A stretch of DNA of 64,000 nt from Bin5 sp022827195 (GTDB taxonomy: Bacteria; Chloroflexota; Anaerolineae; Caldilineales; Caldilineaceae), in assembly GCA_965208275.1 (NCBI GenBank), contig OZ242331.1, positions 1,612,001-1,676,000 of the forward strand, written 5' to 3'. Below are positions 8,437 to 17,670 of this stretch, in pieces (position 1 is the stretch's first letter; every line of letters begins with the position of its first letter). The notes beneath the pieces were generated by a model, which was given only the letters and a program-made list of their open reading frames with translations, was not told the DNA's origin and did not search any database. A program made the position numbers and the translations under genes.

Positions 8437-9840
8437 ATGAACATTATCGTCATCATCTCCGACACCTTTCGCTACGACAACCTTTTCGACCGCGCGGCCG
8501 CGATGCCGGTGCGAACGCCCCATCTGGACCGCTTTTCCGAGCGCTGCGTCAGCTTGTCGCGTCTGTACACGGGCAGCTTTCCCACGATCCCGCACCGCAC
8601 CGACTTCACGACCGGTCGTGTCGGCTGGCCCTGGTATCCCTGGCAGGACCGGCGGCTGAGCAGTCAGAATCACCTGCCGCAGATGCTGGGCGAGGCAGGC
8701 TACATCAGCCAGCTGCTCGGCGACTGCCCGCACCTCGTGCGCGCCGCGTTTTTTGAGGGATTCAACGGCGCGCACACATTGCCCGGCCAGGAGGGCAACA
8801 CCTATTTCCTAGGCATGAACCACCCCATCGAGCAGGCGATGGCGGACGACAAGACGCGCAACAACGACAATCACTTCCTGGGCCGGAACCTGATCGACCT
8901 GCATACCTGGACGAACCGCCGCTGGTACCGCGAAGTCGACCGTTTTGCGCCGCGTACGGCTGAGCTGGCGGTCGAATGGCTGGAGGAGAACTACCGCCAC
9001 TGCCCATTCTTCCTCTGGGTCGACTTCTTCGATCCGCACGAGCCGTGGGACCCGCCGGAATACATGGTGCGCCGCTACGATCCCGACTACGACGGGCCGC
9101 CGATGCTGCATCCAAACTACGGCAAGGCAAGCGACTACAGCGAGGCTGAGCTGCGCAACTTGCGGGCGCACTACTGCGCCGAGGCCGAACTGGTCGACCG
9201 CTGGGTGGGGCGCATTCTGACCAAGATCGACGATCTGGCGCTGTGGGAAAACTCGATCGTTGTGTTCATGTCGGATCACGGGATGGCACTTGGAGAGCAC
9301 AACCGGACCGGGAAGTCGAACATCAGCAAGCGGGACGACCGCTACTGTCCGCTCTATCCTGAAATCGCCCACATTCCATTCCTGGTGGCAGCGCCCGGCC
9401 TTGAAGGGGGGCGGACGGTCGAAGCCCTGCTGCAACCGGCCGACATCGCGCCGACGTTGCTCGACCTCGCCGGTGTGGCGGCCGATCCACCGGAGCCGAT
9501 GCACGGACGCTCCTTTGCGCCGCTGCTGCGGAACGATGGCAGCGCGGGTCATCGCGATTGTGTAGTGACTGCCAAATTCACGCGGTTGGAGCGAGGCGTG
9601 CTGCCGGCTGAACAGAACATGCCTGCAGTCTACAGCGAGCGCTGGTGCTATGTGCCGGTAGGCTCGTACGGGGGGAGGCAGCTTTTCGACCTGTCAAGCG
9701 ATCCGCAGGCTGAAACGAATTTGATAAACGACCATGCCGAAGTTGCCGACGACCTTCACGACGCTCTGATCGAGGAGCTGCGCAAGCTGGATGCGCCGCA
9801 GGAGGCCGTGGAAGTTTGGGCGATGCGGGTCCGACGGTAG
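8437..9840 (+). CDS. Sulfatase/phosphonate-hydrolase-like alkaline-phosphatase-superfamily enzyme with Thr nucleophile position
   Basis: A 467-residue protein with ATG after AAGGAAATAGCAGGGG. D9 in ISDTFRYDNL and the later FMSDHGMALGEH provide the metal site. Where arylsulfatases have Cys/Ser-x-Pro-x-Arg it reads T50-I-P-H-R54, so the nucleophile position holds threonine and formylglycine cannot form there. Thr nucleophiles occur in other branches of this superfamily (nucleotide pyrophosphatases, phosphoethanolamine transferases), so it may cleave phosphoesters or be an unusual sulfatase. It lacks the extra C-terminal domain of the two sulfatases upstream. No signal peptide is seen. Confidence 0.85.
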   Translation: MNIIVIISDTFRYDNLFDRAAAMPVRTPHLDRFSERCVSLSRLYTGSFPTIPHRTDFTTGRVGWPWYPWQDRRLSSQNHLPQMLGEAGYISQLLGDCPHLVRAAFFEGFNGAHTLPGQEGNTYFLGMNHPIEQAMADDKTRNNDNHFLGRNLIDLHTWTNRRWYREVDRFAPRTAELAVEWLEENYRHCPFFLWVDFFDPHEPWDPPEYMVRRYDPDYDGPPMLHPNYGKASDYSEAELRNLRAHYCAEAELVDRWVGRILTKIDDLALWENSIVVFMSDHGMALGEHNRTGKSNISKRDDRYCPLYPEIAHIPFLVAAPGLEGGRTVEALLQPADIAPTLLDLAGVAADPPEPMHGRSFAPLLRNDGSAGHRDCVVTAKFTRLERGVLPAEQNMPAVYSERWCYVPVGSYGGRQLFDLSSDPQAETNLINDHAEVADDLHDALIEELRKLDAPQEAVEVWAMRVRR

Positions 9841-9947
9841 GCCCCACGAAGGCGCAGATTCACATGACACTTCCTATCTGAGCGCCCGCCCAGGAATTCG
9901 ACGCGCCGAGCCGCGGGACTCCAGGGAGATCAGGCATACATCAAATT

Positions 9948-9976
9948 TTGACAAAAGCATTCCGCGCATATACAAT
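9948..9976 (+). promoter_or_regulatory. Strong sigma70-type promoter for the sugar ABC transporter
   Basis: TTGACA at 9948-9953 and TACAAT at 9971-9976 are separated by exactly 17 bases. Transcription would start near 9983, leaving a leader of about 240 bases before the binding-protein ATG at 10225. Confidence 0.75.
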
Positions 9977-9982
9977 CCCTGC

Positions 9983-10224
9983 GTTTGCGCGCCTTCGCGT
10001 TTGCTGGGTGGCCAGCAGCAAAGCCACAGCTTGCACTGCAATTGTGGTCCATTCCCAAGGCAACATACGAGGCGCTCAGGCAAATCCAATGGAAATCCGG
10101 TCCGGCAGGCTGCCGCAGGGCGAAGCTCCTGGCTGTGCGGCTGCAGGGTTGGGCCGTCACGTCGGCGCTGGCGTCGGCGTGCATGTACCAACACCCTTAC
10201 ACTACCACATGGAGGATTGACTGA
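9983..10224 (+). promoter_or_regulatory. Long 5' leader with several hairpins
   Basis: The predicted leader holds TTTGCTG (10000-10006) pairing with CAGCAAA (10016-10022), then CCACA/TGTGG (10024-10047), and a later GCCGCA/TGCGGC pairing. A GGAGG ribosome site lies at 10211-10215. I recognise no known riboswitch class. The frames crossing it look non-coding. Confidence 0.4.
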
Positions 10225-11595
10225 ATGGACACGCAGAAACAGAGCATGATGTCTCGCCGCCGATTCCTGCAGGTAACCGGCCTGGCAACGAGTGCCGCAG
10301 TGCTGGCGGCTTGCCCGGCTCCTGCCGCCGCGCCTGCCGCGTCCGGCGGTGATGGCGACGCGATGATGGAGAAGAAGAAACTGGAAGCCTGGTCGCGCAT
10401 GACCGACCTGGCCCAGGAGTCGATCAAAGAGATCATCGACATCTACAACGAAAAGAACACGATGAACGTCGAGGTTGAGTTTGTCTACATCGCCCGCACC
10501 GCAGGCAGCCAGGCCGATGAAAAGCTGCTGACCGCGGTTGCCGGCGGGACGCCTCCGGCGCTTCACTATGCCGACCGCTTCACCGTGCCGCAGTTCGCCC
10601 ATGAGGGCTTCTTCACCAACATCAACGAGTTCGCCGAGGCCGCAGGCGTGACCAAGGAGCTCTACTACGATTTCGCCTGGGATGAGACCGTCTACAAGGG
10701 CGACATCTACGCGCTCTCGTTCGACACCGACACGCGCGCCCTCTGGTACAACATGGACATCATGTCCGAGGCCGGCGTCGATCCCGAATCGCCTCCTTCA
10801 AACCTGGAAGAGCTGCGGGCGGCGACAGAGGCGCTGACCGTGCGCGACAACACCGGCGCGGTGACCCGCTACGGCTTCAACCCGATCTACGACCAGGCCT
10901 GGCTCTACACCTGGGGATTCGGCTTCGGCGGCACCTTCCAGGACGACGATCGCCGCATCACTTTCGCCCATCCCAACAACATCGCTGCGATGGAGTTCGT
11001 CAAGTCCTTCGTCGATGAGATCGGGGTTGAGGACATTGACGCGATGCTGGCGGCCTGCGCCGGCGGCAACTGCCGCGGCGAGAACGACTACTTCTGGACC
11101 GGGCAGAGCGCCATGACCTGCAGCGGCAACTGGAAGGTTGCCCAGCATCATCGCTACAAGCCGGACACCAACTACGGCGTCGTGCCGATGCCGGGCCCAG
11201 ACGGCCCCGCCCCGCACGCCAGCTGGGCCGGTGGTTGGAGTTGGGCCGTGCCCTTCGGTTACGACGATGTCGAGTCGGCGTTCGACGCTTGCTTCTACCT
11301 CTGCGGTCCCGAAGGCCAGCTCAAGTACAACAAGGACACTTTCCACATCCCGACCATCAAGTCGGCCGCCCAGGACCCGTTCTTCTACGAAGATCCCCTT
11401 CACGCCGTCTTCATGGATCTGCTGCCCGTTTCCAGCGCCCGCCCGCCGATTCCGCTGGGCTCGAAGCTGTGGGACCTGCAGGTAAAGGCCTTCCGCGATG
11501 AGATTCCGCACGGTCTGAAGACGCCTGAAGAGGCGCTGACAGACATCGACGAGGAGATCAACGCCGGCCTTGAGGAGATCGGATTCTTCAGCTAA
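10225..11595 (+). CDS. ABC sugar transporter substrate-binding lipoprotein
   Basis: A 456-residue extracellular solute-binding protein of the family-1 (maltose/oligosaccharide) type. The N-terminus has a twin-arginine signal (SRRRFLQ, residues 10-16), a hydrophobic stretch and the lipobox VLAAC with C30 as the lipidated cysteine, followed by an Ala/Pro-rich tether. Later segments LTAVAGGTPPALHYADRF and ALWYNMDIMSEAGVDPESPP are typical of binding proteins that deliver sugars to MalF/MalG-type permeases. The two permeases follow after a hairpin. Its position after sulfatases and a deacetylase suggests it imports the desulfated or deacetylated product. The specific sugar is unknown. Confidence 0.92.
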   Translation: MDTQKQSMMSRRRFLQVTGLATSAAVLAACPAPAAAPAASGGDGDAMMEKKKLEAWSRMTDLAQESIKEIIDIYNEKNTMNVEVEFVYIARTAGSQADEKLLTAVAGGTPPALHYADRFTVPQFAHEGFFTNINEFAEAAGVTKELYYDFAWDETVYKGDIYALSFDTDTRALWYNMDIMSEAGVDPESPPSNLEELRAATEALTVRDNTGAVTRYGFNPIYDQAWLYTWGFGFGGTFQDDDRRITFAHPNNIAAMEFVKSFVDEIGVEDIDAMLAACAGGNCRGENDYFWTGQSAMTCSGNWKVAQHHRYKPDTNYGVVPMPGPDGPAPHASWAGGWSWAVPFGYDDVESAFDACFYLCGPEGQLKYNKDTFHIPTIKSAAQDPFFYEDPLHAVFMDLLPVSSARPPIPLGSKLWDLQVKAFRDEIPHGLKTPEEALTDIDEEINAGLEEIGFFS

Positions 11596-11735
11596 GGAAG
11601 CCTACCGGCTGCGTTCGAACCTGCAAGTAGGCCCGCCGCACTGAAGCAACCGCGGGCCGCAAGCAAGACTCAGGACGTCGGCTTCACTGAGCCTGGGCCG
11701 AGCGGGACAGAGTACCCGCCAAGAATCGCGATAGA

Positions 11736-11777
11736 CAGGTAGCGGCTCAACCGGGCCGCTACCTGACCCCTGTTTTT
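11736..11777 (+). terminator. Hairpin with T-run between binding-protein and permease genes
   Basis: CAGGTAGCGGC (11736-11746) and GCCGCTACCTG (11755-11765) form a perfect 11-bp stem with an 8-base loop; after seven bases comes TTTTT (11773-11777). The position after the binding-protein gene suggests partial termination or mRNA protection, which would make more binding protein than permease. Confidence 0.7.
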
Positions 11778-11813
11778 CCACCGGCACGCCAGCCGGAGAA
11801 GGTCCAAACCAGC

Positions 11814-12749
11814 ATGGCAACAGCCCAACTCGCACCCAGCGCACCGCGTCGTCGCATGTCTCAGGGAACGAGACATACGATAAACGGCATTCTCTTCGCC
11901 TCTCCTTGGATCTTCGGTCTGCTCGCATTCTGGATTTATCCCACGCTGGCATCGGCCTACTACAGCTTTACGAAGTACAACGGTGTCAGGAATCCGCAAT
12001 GGACCGGGATCGCCAACTACCTCGAGCTGTTCCTCGAAGATGAAGAGTTCCTGACTGCGATTTGGAATACGGTTTACTTTGCCGGCGTCTCGATTCCCCT
12101 GGCCATCATCTTCGCGTTCGGACTGGCACTGATGCTGAATGCCAAAATCCGGGCGCAGGTCGTCTATCGCACGATCTATTTCCTGCCCACACTTGTGCCC
12201 GAGGTCGCCCTGGCGATTGTCTGGGTCTTCATCTTTACGCCGCATAGCGGACTGATCGCAGCGCCATTCAGGGCCATCGGCCTGCGCGGCCCCTGCTGGC
12301 TAACCTGCAAAGACTGGGCCATGCCAACGCTCGTTTTGCTCGCCCTGTGGATCATCGGCCAGCAGATCATTCTCTACCTGGCCGGTCTGCAGGACGTGCC
12401 CCAGGACCTCTACGACGCCGCCGACGTGGACGGCGCCAACATCTTCTCCAAGTTCCGCAATGTGACCCTTCCCATGCTGACTCCGGTTATCTTTTTCCAC
12501 TTGGTCACATCTGTGATCGGGGCGCTGAACTTCTTTGCCATTCCCTACATCATGACCGGCGGCACCGGTTTCCCCGCCAACTCGACATTGTTCTATTCGA
12601 TCTATCTCTACAAGAACGCGTTCCATTATTTTGAAATGGGCTATGCTTCGGCCATGGCTTGGCTGCTGTTCATGTTTACTCTGTGCGTAACGCTGATCAT
12701 CTTCCTTTCGGCGCGCATGTGGGTCTTTTACGCTGGAGGGGAAGAGTAG
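11814..12749 (+). CDS. ABC sugar transporter permease (MalF type)
   Basis: A 311-residue inner-membrane protein with about six hydrophobic segments, the first at ILFASPWIFGLLAFWIYP. The cytoplasmic EAA loop that docks the ATPase is seen as YDAADVDGANIFSKFRNVTL near residue 200-220. The ATG follows GGAGAAGG. It pairs with the next gene, whose ATG lies just after its stop codon. No ATPase gene follows, so a shared MsmX/UgpC-like ATPase encoded elsewhere is probably used. Confidence 0.93.
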   Translation: MATAQLAPSAPRRRMSQGTRHTINGILFASPWIFGLLAFWIYPTLASAYYSFTKYNGVRNPQWTGIANYLELFLEDEEFLTAIWNTVYFAGVSIPLAIIFAFGLALMLNAKIRAQVVYRTIYFLPTLVPEVALAIVWVFIFTPHSGLIAAPFRAIGLRGPCWLTCKDWAMPTLVLLALWIIGQQIILYLAGLQDVPQDLYDAADVDGANIFSKFRNVTLPMLTPVIFFHLVTSVIGALNFFAIPYIMTGGTGFPANSTLFYSIYLYKNAFHYFEMGYASAMAWLLFMFTLCVTLIIFLSARMWVFYAGGEE

Positions 12750-12750
12750 A

Positions 12751-13641
12751 ATGGCGGTAGAAAGCGGTTCGGTCCGGATGGCCGACGACCACGCCAGGCG
12801 GATCATGGTCAAGCGCATACGCGGCATCGTTCGCAGCGTCCTGATCCACGCGAGTTTGATTCCCGCGGCCTTATTGTTCACCTTGCCCTTCTTGTGGATG
12901 CTTTCGACCTCACTGAAGCCGGACGTCCAGTTTTACGCCTATCCGCCGGTCCTGATCCCAAGCCCGTTTCAGTGGTCCAACTACCCCGACGCGGTAACGT
13001 TCATAACATTTTTCCTCTACCTTCGGAATACGCTGACGATTGCCGTGCTGGCCACCATCGGCGTACTGATTTCCTCCTCTTTGGTGGCGTACAGCCTTGC
13101 TCGCATCCCCTGGCCGGGCCGGACCTTTCTGTTCATTCTGACGGTAGCTACTCTGATGCTGCCCTTTCAGGTCACAATGATTCCCCTGTTCATCGTATTC
13201 AAGAACCTTGGCTGGGTGGACTCCTGGCTGCCGCTCATCGTACCGCACTGGTTCGGAGGCGCGCTGTATATCTTCTTGCTGCGGCAGTTCTTCATGACCA
13301 TCCCAATGGAGCTCTCGGAGGCGGCCCGCATTGACGGCGCAAATGAGCTCAAGATCTACTATTCGATACTCCTCCCTCTCTCCAAACCCGCCCTGGCCAC
13401 AGTGGCGATCTTTGAGTTCATCGCTCGCTGGCGAGACTATATCGGGCCGCTCATTTACCTGAGCGACCAGGAACTGTACACGCTATCGCTGGGAATCTAC
13501 GAGTATCAGACGCAGTACGGGGCCGAGTGGGGCCTGTTGATGGCGGCCTCTGTTCTGATTACTCTTCCCATCATCATGCTCTTTTTCTTCCTGCAGAAAA
13601 CCTTTGTACAGGGCATTGCGCTGACTGGCATCAAGGGTTGA
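12751..13641 (+). CDS. ABC sugar transporter permease (MalG type)
   Basis: A 296-residue permease with six predicted membrane segments, opening with ALLFTLPFLWMLSTSLKPD, the usual MalG-type start. The EAA loop reads SEAARIDGANELKIYY. The start is one base after the stop of the MalF-type gene, with GGAGGGGA inside that gene as ribosome site, so the two are translationally linked. The C-terminus LQKTFVQGIALTGIKG is the conserved family ending. Confidence 0.94.
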   Translation: MAVESGSVRMADDHARRIMVKRIRGIVRSVLIHASLIPAALLFTLPFLWMLSTSLKPDVQFYAYPPVLIPSPFQWSNYPDAVTFITFFLYLRNTLTIAVLATIGVLISSSLVAYSLARIPWPGRTFLFILTVATLMLPFQVTMIPLFIVFKNLGWVDSWLPLIVPHWFGGALYIFLLRQFFMTIPMELSEAARIDGANELKIYYSILLPLSKPALATVAIFEFIARWRDYIGPLIYLSDQELYTLSLGIYEYQTQYGAEWGLLMAASVLITLPIIMLFFFLQKTFVQGIALTGIKG

Positions 13642-13785
13642 GCCGGTCCCACAGCCGGCCGCTTTGGGCACTTTCCTCAGTTCGGCAAATCTGAGATACT
13701 TTAGAGATGAACGGACCGGCCAGAGCCGCTTCCTGCTTTTCATGACCCCGGCGGAGGCGATGTCAACATACTTGAGGATACACAG

Positions 13786-15078
13786 ATGACGATTCGACTC
13801 GCATTGATCGGTTGCGGGAGCATTTCGCGACGCCATGTTCTATCGATGCAGGACTTGCAGCTGCGCGGGCGCGGCGACTTTGTCGTTTCGGCAGTTTGCG
13901 ACGCCAACCAGGAGGCGGCGACCGAGCGCGCCGATATGCTGGAGGAGCTGCTTGGCGTCCGTCCGGCGATCTTCCCGACATACCAGGCCGTAATCGCCGA
14001 GGCCGAGGTCGACGCGGTGGACCTGTGCCTGCCGCACGGTCTTCACCACGGCGTCGCCGTGGACAGTATGGAGGCCGGTCTGCATGTTCTGTGCGAAAAG
14101 CCGCTCGGTATAACGGTCAAGGCCTGCCGGCTGATGGCCGAGACTGCCGAGAAAACAGGCAAGGTGCTCTCGACCGCCGCGCCGCACCGCCGGCACCCGG
14201 GCCAGCGAACGGCGCGATGGATTCTCAACGAGTCGGGCCTGATTGGCAGCCCACAAAGTTTCTTCCATTTTTTTCGCAGCGCCACAGTTCTGAAGCGGCA
14301 CGAACAGGAGCCGGCAAAAGGGCCGGACCCGGCATCGCTATGGGCCGAAAAGTCGCGTTCAGGCGGCGATCAGAGGCCGGAGCACATCCGCTGGCGCCAG
14401 GACCGTCTGATGTCCGGCGGAGGACCTGTGCTGGACAGCGGATTCCACTACTGCGACTCGTTGCGCTATTACCTCGGCGAGGTCGACAAAGTCTATGCGG
14501 AGCTACGCGCGGTGAAATCAGGGAAGCCGCTGCCGTTTACCGAGGCGCCGGAGGATACGGTGTTCGTCACGTTTGCCTTCAAGAGCGGCGTAACCGGCAC
14601 TTGGGCGTGGAGCGTAGCCGCCCCGGGCGAGGAGGCCTACGACGTCACGTTCTACGGGACGCGGGGCTCGCTGCGGGAAACGACTAACGCACCGTTCTCG
14701 ATATTTCACCTCTTTCAGCGCACGTCTGAGTTTAGGGAGACGGCGCGCCTCACCGGCGCAGACGGTACGATCTATTCGATGGAGCGGCTCGTAGAGATGC
14801 ATCGCGCCACTTTGTCCCCCGAAGAAGAGGAGTTCCTCTATCCTGGCGGCGCAACAGACGGCTTTTCGGTGGAGATCTGGGAGTTCCTGGAGTTGCTGCG
14901 CGGCAGCCGCGAAGCGCCGGAAATCGACGGCTGGGAGGGGATGCGTTCGATCGCCCTGGGCGACGCGATCTATGAGTCTGCGTTGACCGGTGAGGCGATA
15001 CGTTACGAAGACGTGCTGAGCGGGGCCCGTTCCTCCTACCAGGACCCGATCGATGCCCACTGGGGCCTTACCGAATAG
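13786..15078 (+). CDS. Gfo/Idh/MocA family NAD(P)-dependent oxidoreductase
   Basis: A 430-residue protein with the N-terminal Rossmann motif IGCGSISRRHV, the family signature CEKPLGITVKACRLMAE (Lys of EKP in the active site) and a catalytic-type segment LDSGFHYCDSLRYYLG. The ATG follows TTGAGGA. Members oxidise or reduce sugars, inositols or their derivatives; some hydrolyse glycosides. Next to a sugar importer it probably carries out the first oxidation of the imported sugar. It is longer than the typical 340-390 residues because of an insertion near residues 170-205 (PAKGPDPASLWAEKSRSGG). Confidence 0.9.
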   Translation: MTIRLALIGCGSISRRHVLSMQDLQLRGRGDFVVSAVCDANQEAATERADMLEELLGVRPAIFPTYQAVIAEAEVDAVDLCLPHGLHHGVAVDSMEAGLHVLCEKPLGITVKACRLMAETAEKTGKVLSTAAPHRRHPGQRTARWILNESGLIGSPQSFFHFFRSATVLKRHEQEPAKGPDPASLWAEKSRSGGDQRPEHIRWRQDRLMSGGGPVLDSGFHYCDSLRYYLGEVDKVYAELRAVKSGKPLPFTEAPEDTVFVTFAFKSGVTGTWAWSVAAPGEEAYDVTFYGTRGSLRETTNAPFSIFHLFQRTSEFRETARLTGADGTIYSMERLVEMHRATLSPEEEEFLYPGGATDGFSVEIWEFLELLRGSREAPEIDGWEGMRSIALGDAIYESALTGEAIRYEDVLSGARSSYQDPIDAHWGLTE

Positions 15079-15268
15079 GCCAGTCCCTTGGTGAAATCGG
15101 AATCTATGGCAGGGCCGGGGAGCAGGGCAGGGCGGCGCGATCCCTGCATTCCGCACTGCCGGAGAGTGTTGGCATCGGGGCGGACCCGACCAAAGTGACT
15201 GCGTGAGCTGCGGAATCAGTGCGGCCTGGTCCATGATACAGCCGCGCTAGGGGTCGGAGGAGGCATTT

Positions 15269-16507
15269 GTGAAATCGGCATCAAGGATGATTCGCAACCT
15301 ATTGACTCCGATTGCAAAGAGGGCTCTGCTGACGTGGGAGCACCTGGAGTCGGGCATTAGTTTTGACTTGACGTCACGCGACGTCAGGGCAAATCCCTAC
15401 GACCTGTATGAGCGCTTGCGCCAGAGAGACCCGGTCCACCGCATGAGGCTTATCAACGCGTGGGCTATGACCGGGTACGAGGACGCGGAGGCCGTTTTGA
15501 GGGACCACAGGCGGTTTTCAAGCGGGGAAAACAAGCTTGAATATGCACCGTACAGGACGATGCTGGACCTCGATCCGCCCGACCATACGCGGCTGCGTTC
15601 ACTGGTATCCAAGGCCTTTACGCCGAGGTCGGTGTCGGCGCTCGGCCCGCGCGTCGATCAGATCGTGGAGGACCTTTTGGAAGGCCTTGCCGGCAAGGGT
15701 CGATTCGACCTGATCGGCGAGTTTGCCTTTCCCTTGCCGGTCATCGTTATCGCCGAGATGCTGGGTGTTCCGGCAGAGGACCGCGATCGGTTCAATGTCT
15801 GGTCAAACGATATTGCGCTGGCGGTCGAACCGGTCCTCAACGACGAAGAAATAGAGCGGGTGGAGCGGTCCTCCGCCGAAATCGTCGAATACTTCGAGGA
15901 GATCATTGCGCTCAGGCGGCAGCTGCCCCAGGACGACCTTCTCAGCGCTCTGCTGGCCGCTGAAGAAGAGGGAGACAGACTTTCCCATGACGAGCTCATT
16001 GGGACGCTCATGCTGCTGTTGGTGGCGGGCAATGAAACGACCCGCAGCCTGATCGGAAACGGGATGCTGGCGCTTCTGAGGAATCCGGACCAGCTCCAAC
16101 GGCTGCGGGACCATCCCAATCTCCTGGACAGCGCCATCAATGAGCTGCTGCGCTTCGACAGCCCCGTCCAATTCATCATACGGGTTGTGCTGGAGGACAT
16201 GGAGTTTCAGGGGCGGCAGTTTCGGGCAGGGCAGAAGGTCCTGGTTCTGGTCGGGGCGGCGAATCGAGATCCTGCCGTCTTCTCGGACCCGGGGACGCTG
16301 GATATAGGCCGCGAAGAAGAGAGTCACATCTCCTTTGGACGCGGCATTCACTACTGTCTTGGCTCGCCGCTGGCGCTGTTGGAGGCGCGGGCCGCCTTTG
16401 CCGGCCTTCTTGCGCGCTTTGCTTCGATTCAGCTTGTTTCCGAGCCCGAATTCAGGGACCAGATAGTGCTCCGAGGCGTTGAAGATCTCTGGATCGAGGT
16501 CGACTGA
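15269..16507 (+). CDS. Cytochrome P450 (bacterial class I type)
   Basis: A 412-residue soluble P450 with GTG start after GGAGGAGG. The key motifs are the I-helix oxygen-binding AGNETT (253-258), the ExxR pair E292-R295 (NELLR) and the heme loop FGRGIHYCLG with cysteine C363 as iron ligand. DPPDHTRLRSLVSKAFTPR is the conserved C-helix region. It would hydroxylate or dealkylate a small substrate with electrons from a ferredoxin, but no ferredoxin or reductase gene is nearby. It precedes a PhyH dioxygenase and an aldehyde dehydrogenase, which fits a stepwise oxidation route. Confidence 0.95.
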   Translation: MKSASRMIRNLLTPIAKRALLTWEHLESGISFDLTSRDVRANPYDLYERLRQRDPVHRMRLINAWAMTGYEDAEAVLRDHRRFSSGENKLEYAPYRTMLDLDPPDHTRLRSLVSKAFTPRSVSALGPRVDQIVEDLLEGLAGKGRFDLIGEFAFPLPVIVIAEMLGVPAEDRDRFNVWSNDIALAVEPVLNDEEIERVERSSAEIVEYFEEIIALRRQLPQDDLLSALLAAEEEGDRLSHDELIGTLMLLLVAGNETTRSLIGNGMLALLRNPDQLQRLRDHPNLLDSAINELLRFDSPVQFIIRVVLEDMEFQGRQFRAGQKVLVLVGAANRDPAVFSDPGTLDIGREEESHISFGRGIHYCLGSPLALLEARAAFAGLLARFASIQLVSEPEFRDQIVLRGVEDLWIEVD

Positions 16508-16699
16508 GAGAGTTCGCGCCATTCGGCAGATTCCGAGGCTGTGTAGATTGAGGCAGCTGCCTGTTGAATGAGAGAGCGTCCAGGCCGAAAGGTTGCGAGC
16601 GCGGCGCACAGAGTCCAGGTTTGCCGCAGCCCAGAGGTGACGTGAAAGATCAGGCAAGTCGAAACCGGGTCCGAGAACCCACCCGCCAGGAGGGATTGC

Positions 16700-17632
16700 A
16701 TGTCCATCGCCATGACGCCGCAGCAGCGGGAAGATTTCGATGTCAAAGGGTTCATCGTACTGGAGGAGTTCCTTGCGGCGGAGGAGTTGACGCGGCTTTT
16801 GGACGCCGTGGATGAGGTTGCAGCCCGCGTGAGGAGGCAGGAGGGGCTGGGGCCGAACGACCCCTTTGCCGTGCGTAACGCGCTGGCCCACCACGAGGCC
16901 TTTCTCGATCTGATCGACCATCCGCGCATGTTGCCGCTGGTCGTGGACGCGATCGGCTGGAACATCCAGATCCGTACCACGCACCTCGATTGCCGTCCTC
17001 CCTATCCTGCAGACCTGCAGGCGGGCGCGGTGGGGTTGGGCGACGGCGCCGACAATGAAGTCGGGTACCGCAACGTTTTGTGGCACCCAGACCTCGCCAG
17101 CGACTACCTCTTCATGGCGCCCTCCCTGGATGGACGGCTGCCGTTCATGGAGATCAAAGTATTCTACGTCCTCTCCGATTTGAGTGAACCGCAAAGCGGC
17201 AACCTCTGGCTGGTGCCGGGAAGCCACCTTCGGTCGCCTGACGAGCTGGCGGAAATGGGGCGGCGGGTTGATCCGGATGAAGCGCTTGAACTGCGCCTGC
17301 GGCCCGGTGCGGCCGTTCTCTGGCGGACCGCAGTCTGGCACTGTGTCGGCCCCAATGTGTCCCTCCGCACGCGTAAGATTATGCACGTCGGCTACCATTA
17401 CCGCTGGCTGCGGCCGACCGACTACATCAGCCAGGACCAGGCGCTGATCGAGCGCGGTTCGCCGATTCGTCAGCAGCTGCTCGGGGCCCTGCCCGGCAGC
17501 GGACACCCCTTGGGGGACGATCCGGAAGTCCATCCCTCCTCCCAGTATTGGATCACAAAGGACCCGGACGACGTCCCGCTGCGGGCCTGGGCGGCAGCAC
17601 AGGTCGATAGCCTGCAGACGCAATTGGCCTGA
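16700..17632 (+). CDS. Phytanoyl-CoA dioxygenase (PhyH) family oxygenase
   Basis: A 310-residue protein with ATG after AGGAGGG. Iron ligands are H129-x-D131 (VLWHPDLAS) and H214 (TAVWHCVGPN); LSEPQSGNLWLVPGSHL is the characteristic middle segment. The N-terminus QREDFDVKGFIVLEEFL also fits the family. Compared with the gene at 660 it has a longer insert between residues 95 and 125. The substrate is unknown. It sits between a P450 and an ALDH7-type dehydrogenase, 38 bases before the latter. Confidence 0.92.
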   Translation: MSIAMTPQQREDFDVKGFIVLEEFLAAEELTRLLDAVDEVAARVRRQEGLGPNDPFAVRNALAHHEAFLDLIDHPRMLPLVVDAIGWNIQIRTTHLDCRPPYPADLQAGAVGLGDGADNEVGYRNVLWHPDLASDYLFMAPSLDGRLPFMEIKVFYVLSDLSEPQSGNLWLVPGSHLRSPDELAEMGRRVDPDEALELRLRPGAAVLWRTAVWHCVGPNVSLRTRKIMHVGYHYRWLRPTDYISQDQALIERGSPIRQQLLGALPGSGHPLGDDPEVHPSSQYWITKDPDDVPLRAWAAAQVDSLQTQLA

Positions 17633-17670
17633 CCTACATCCCCTGAAGGACGAGGACGAAGGCACCAGCA

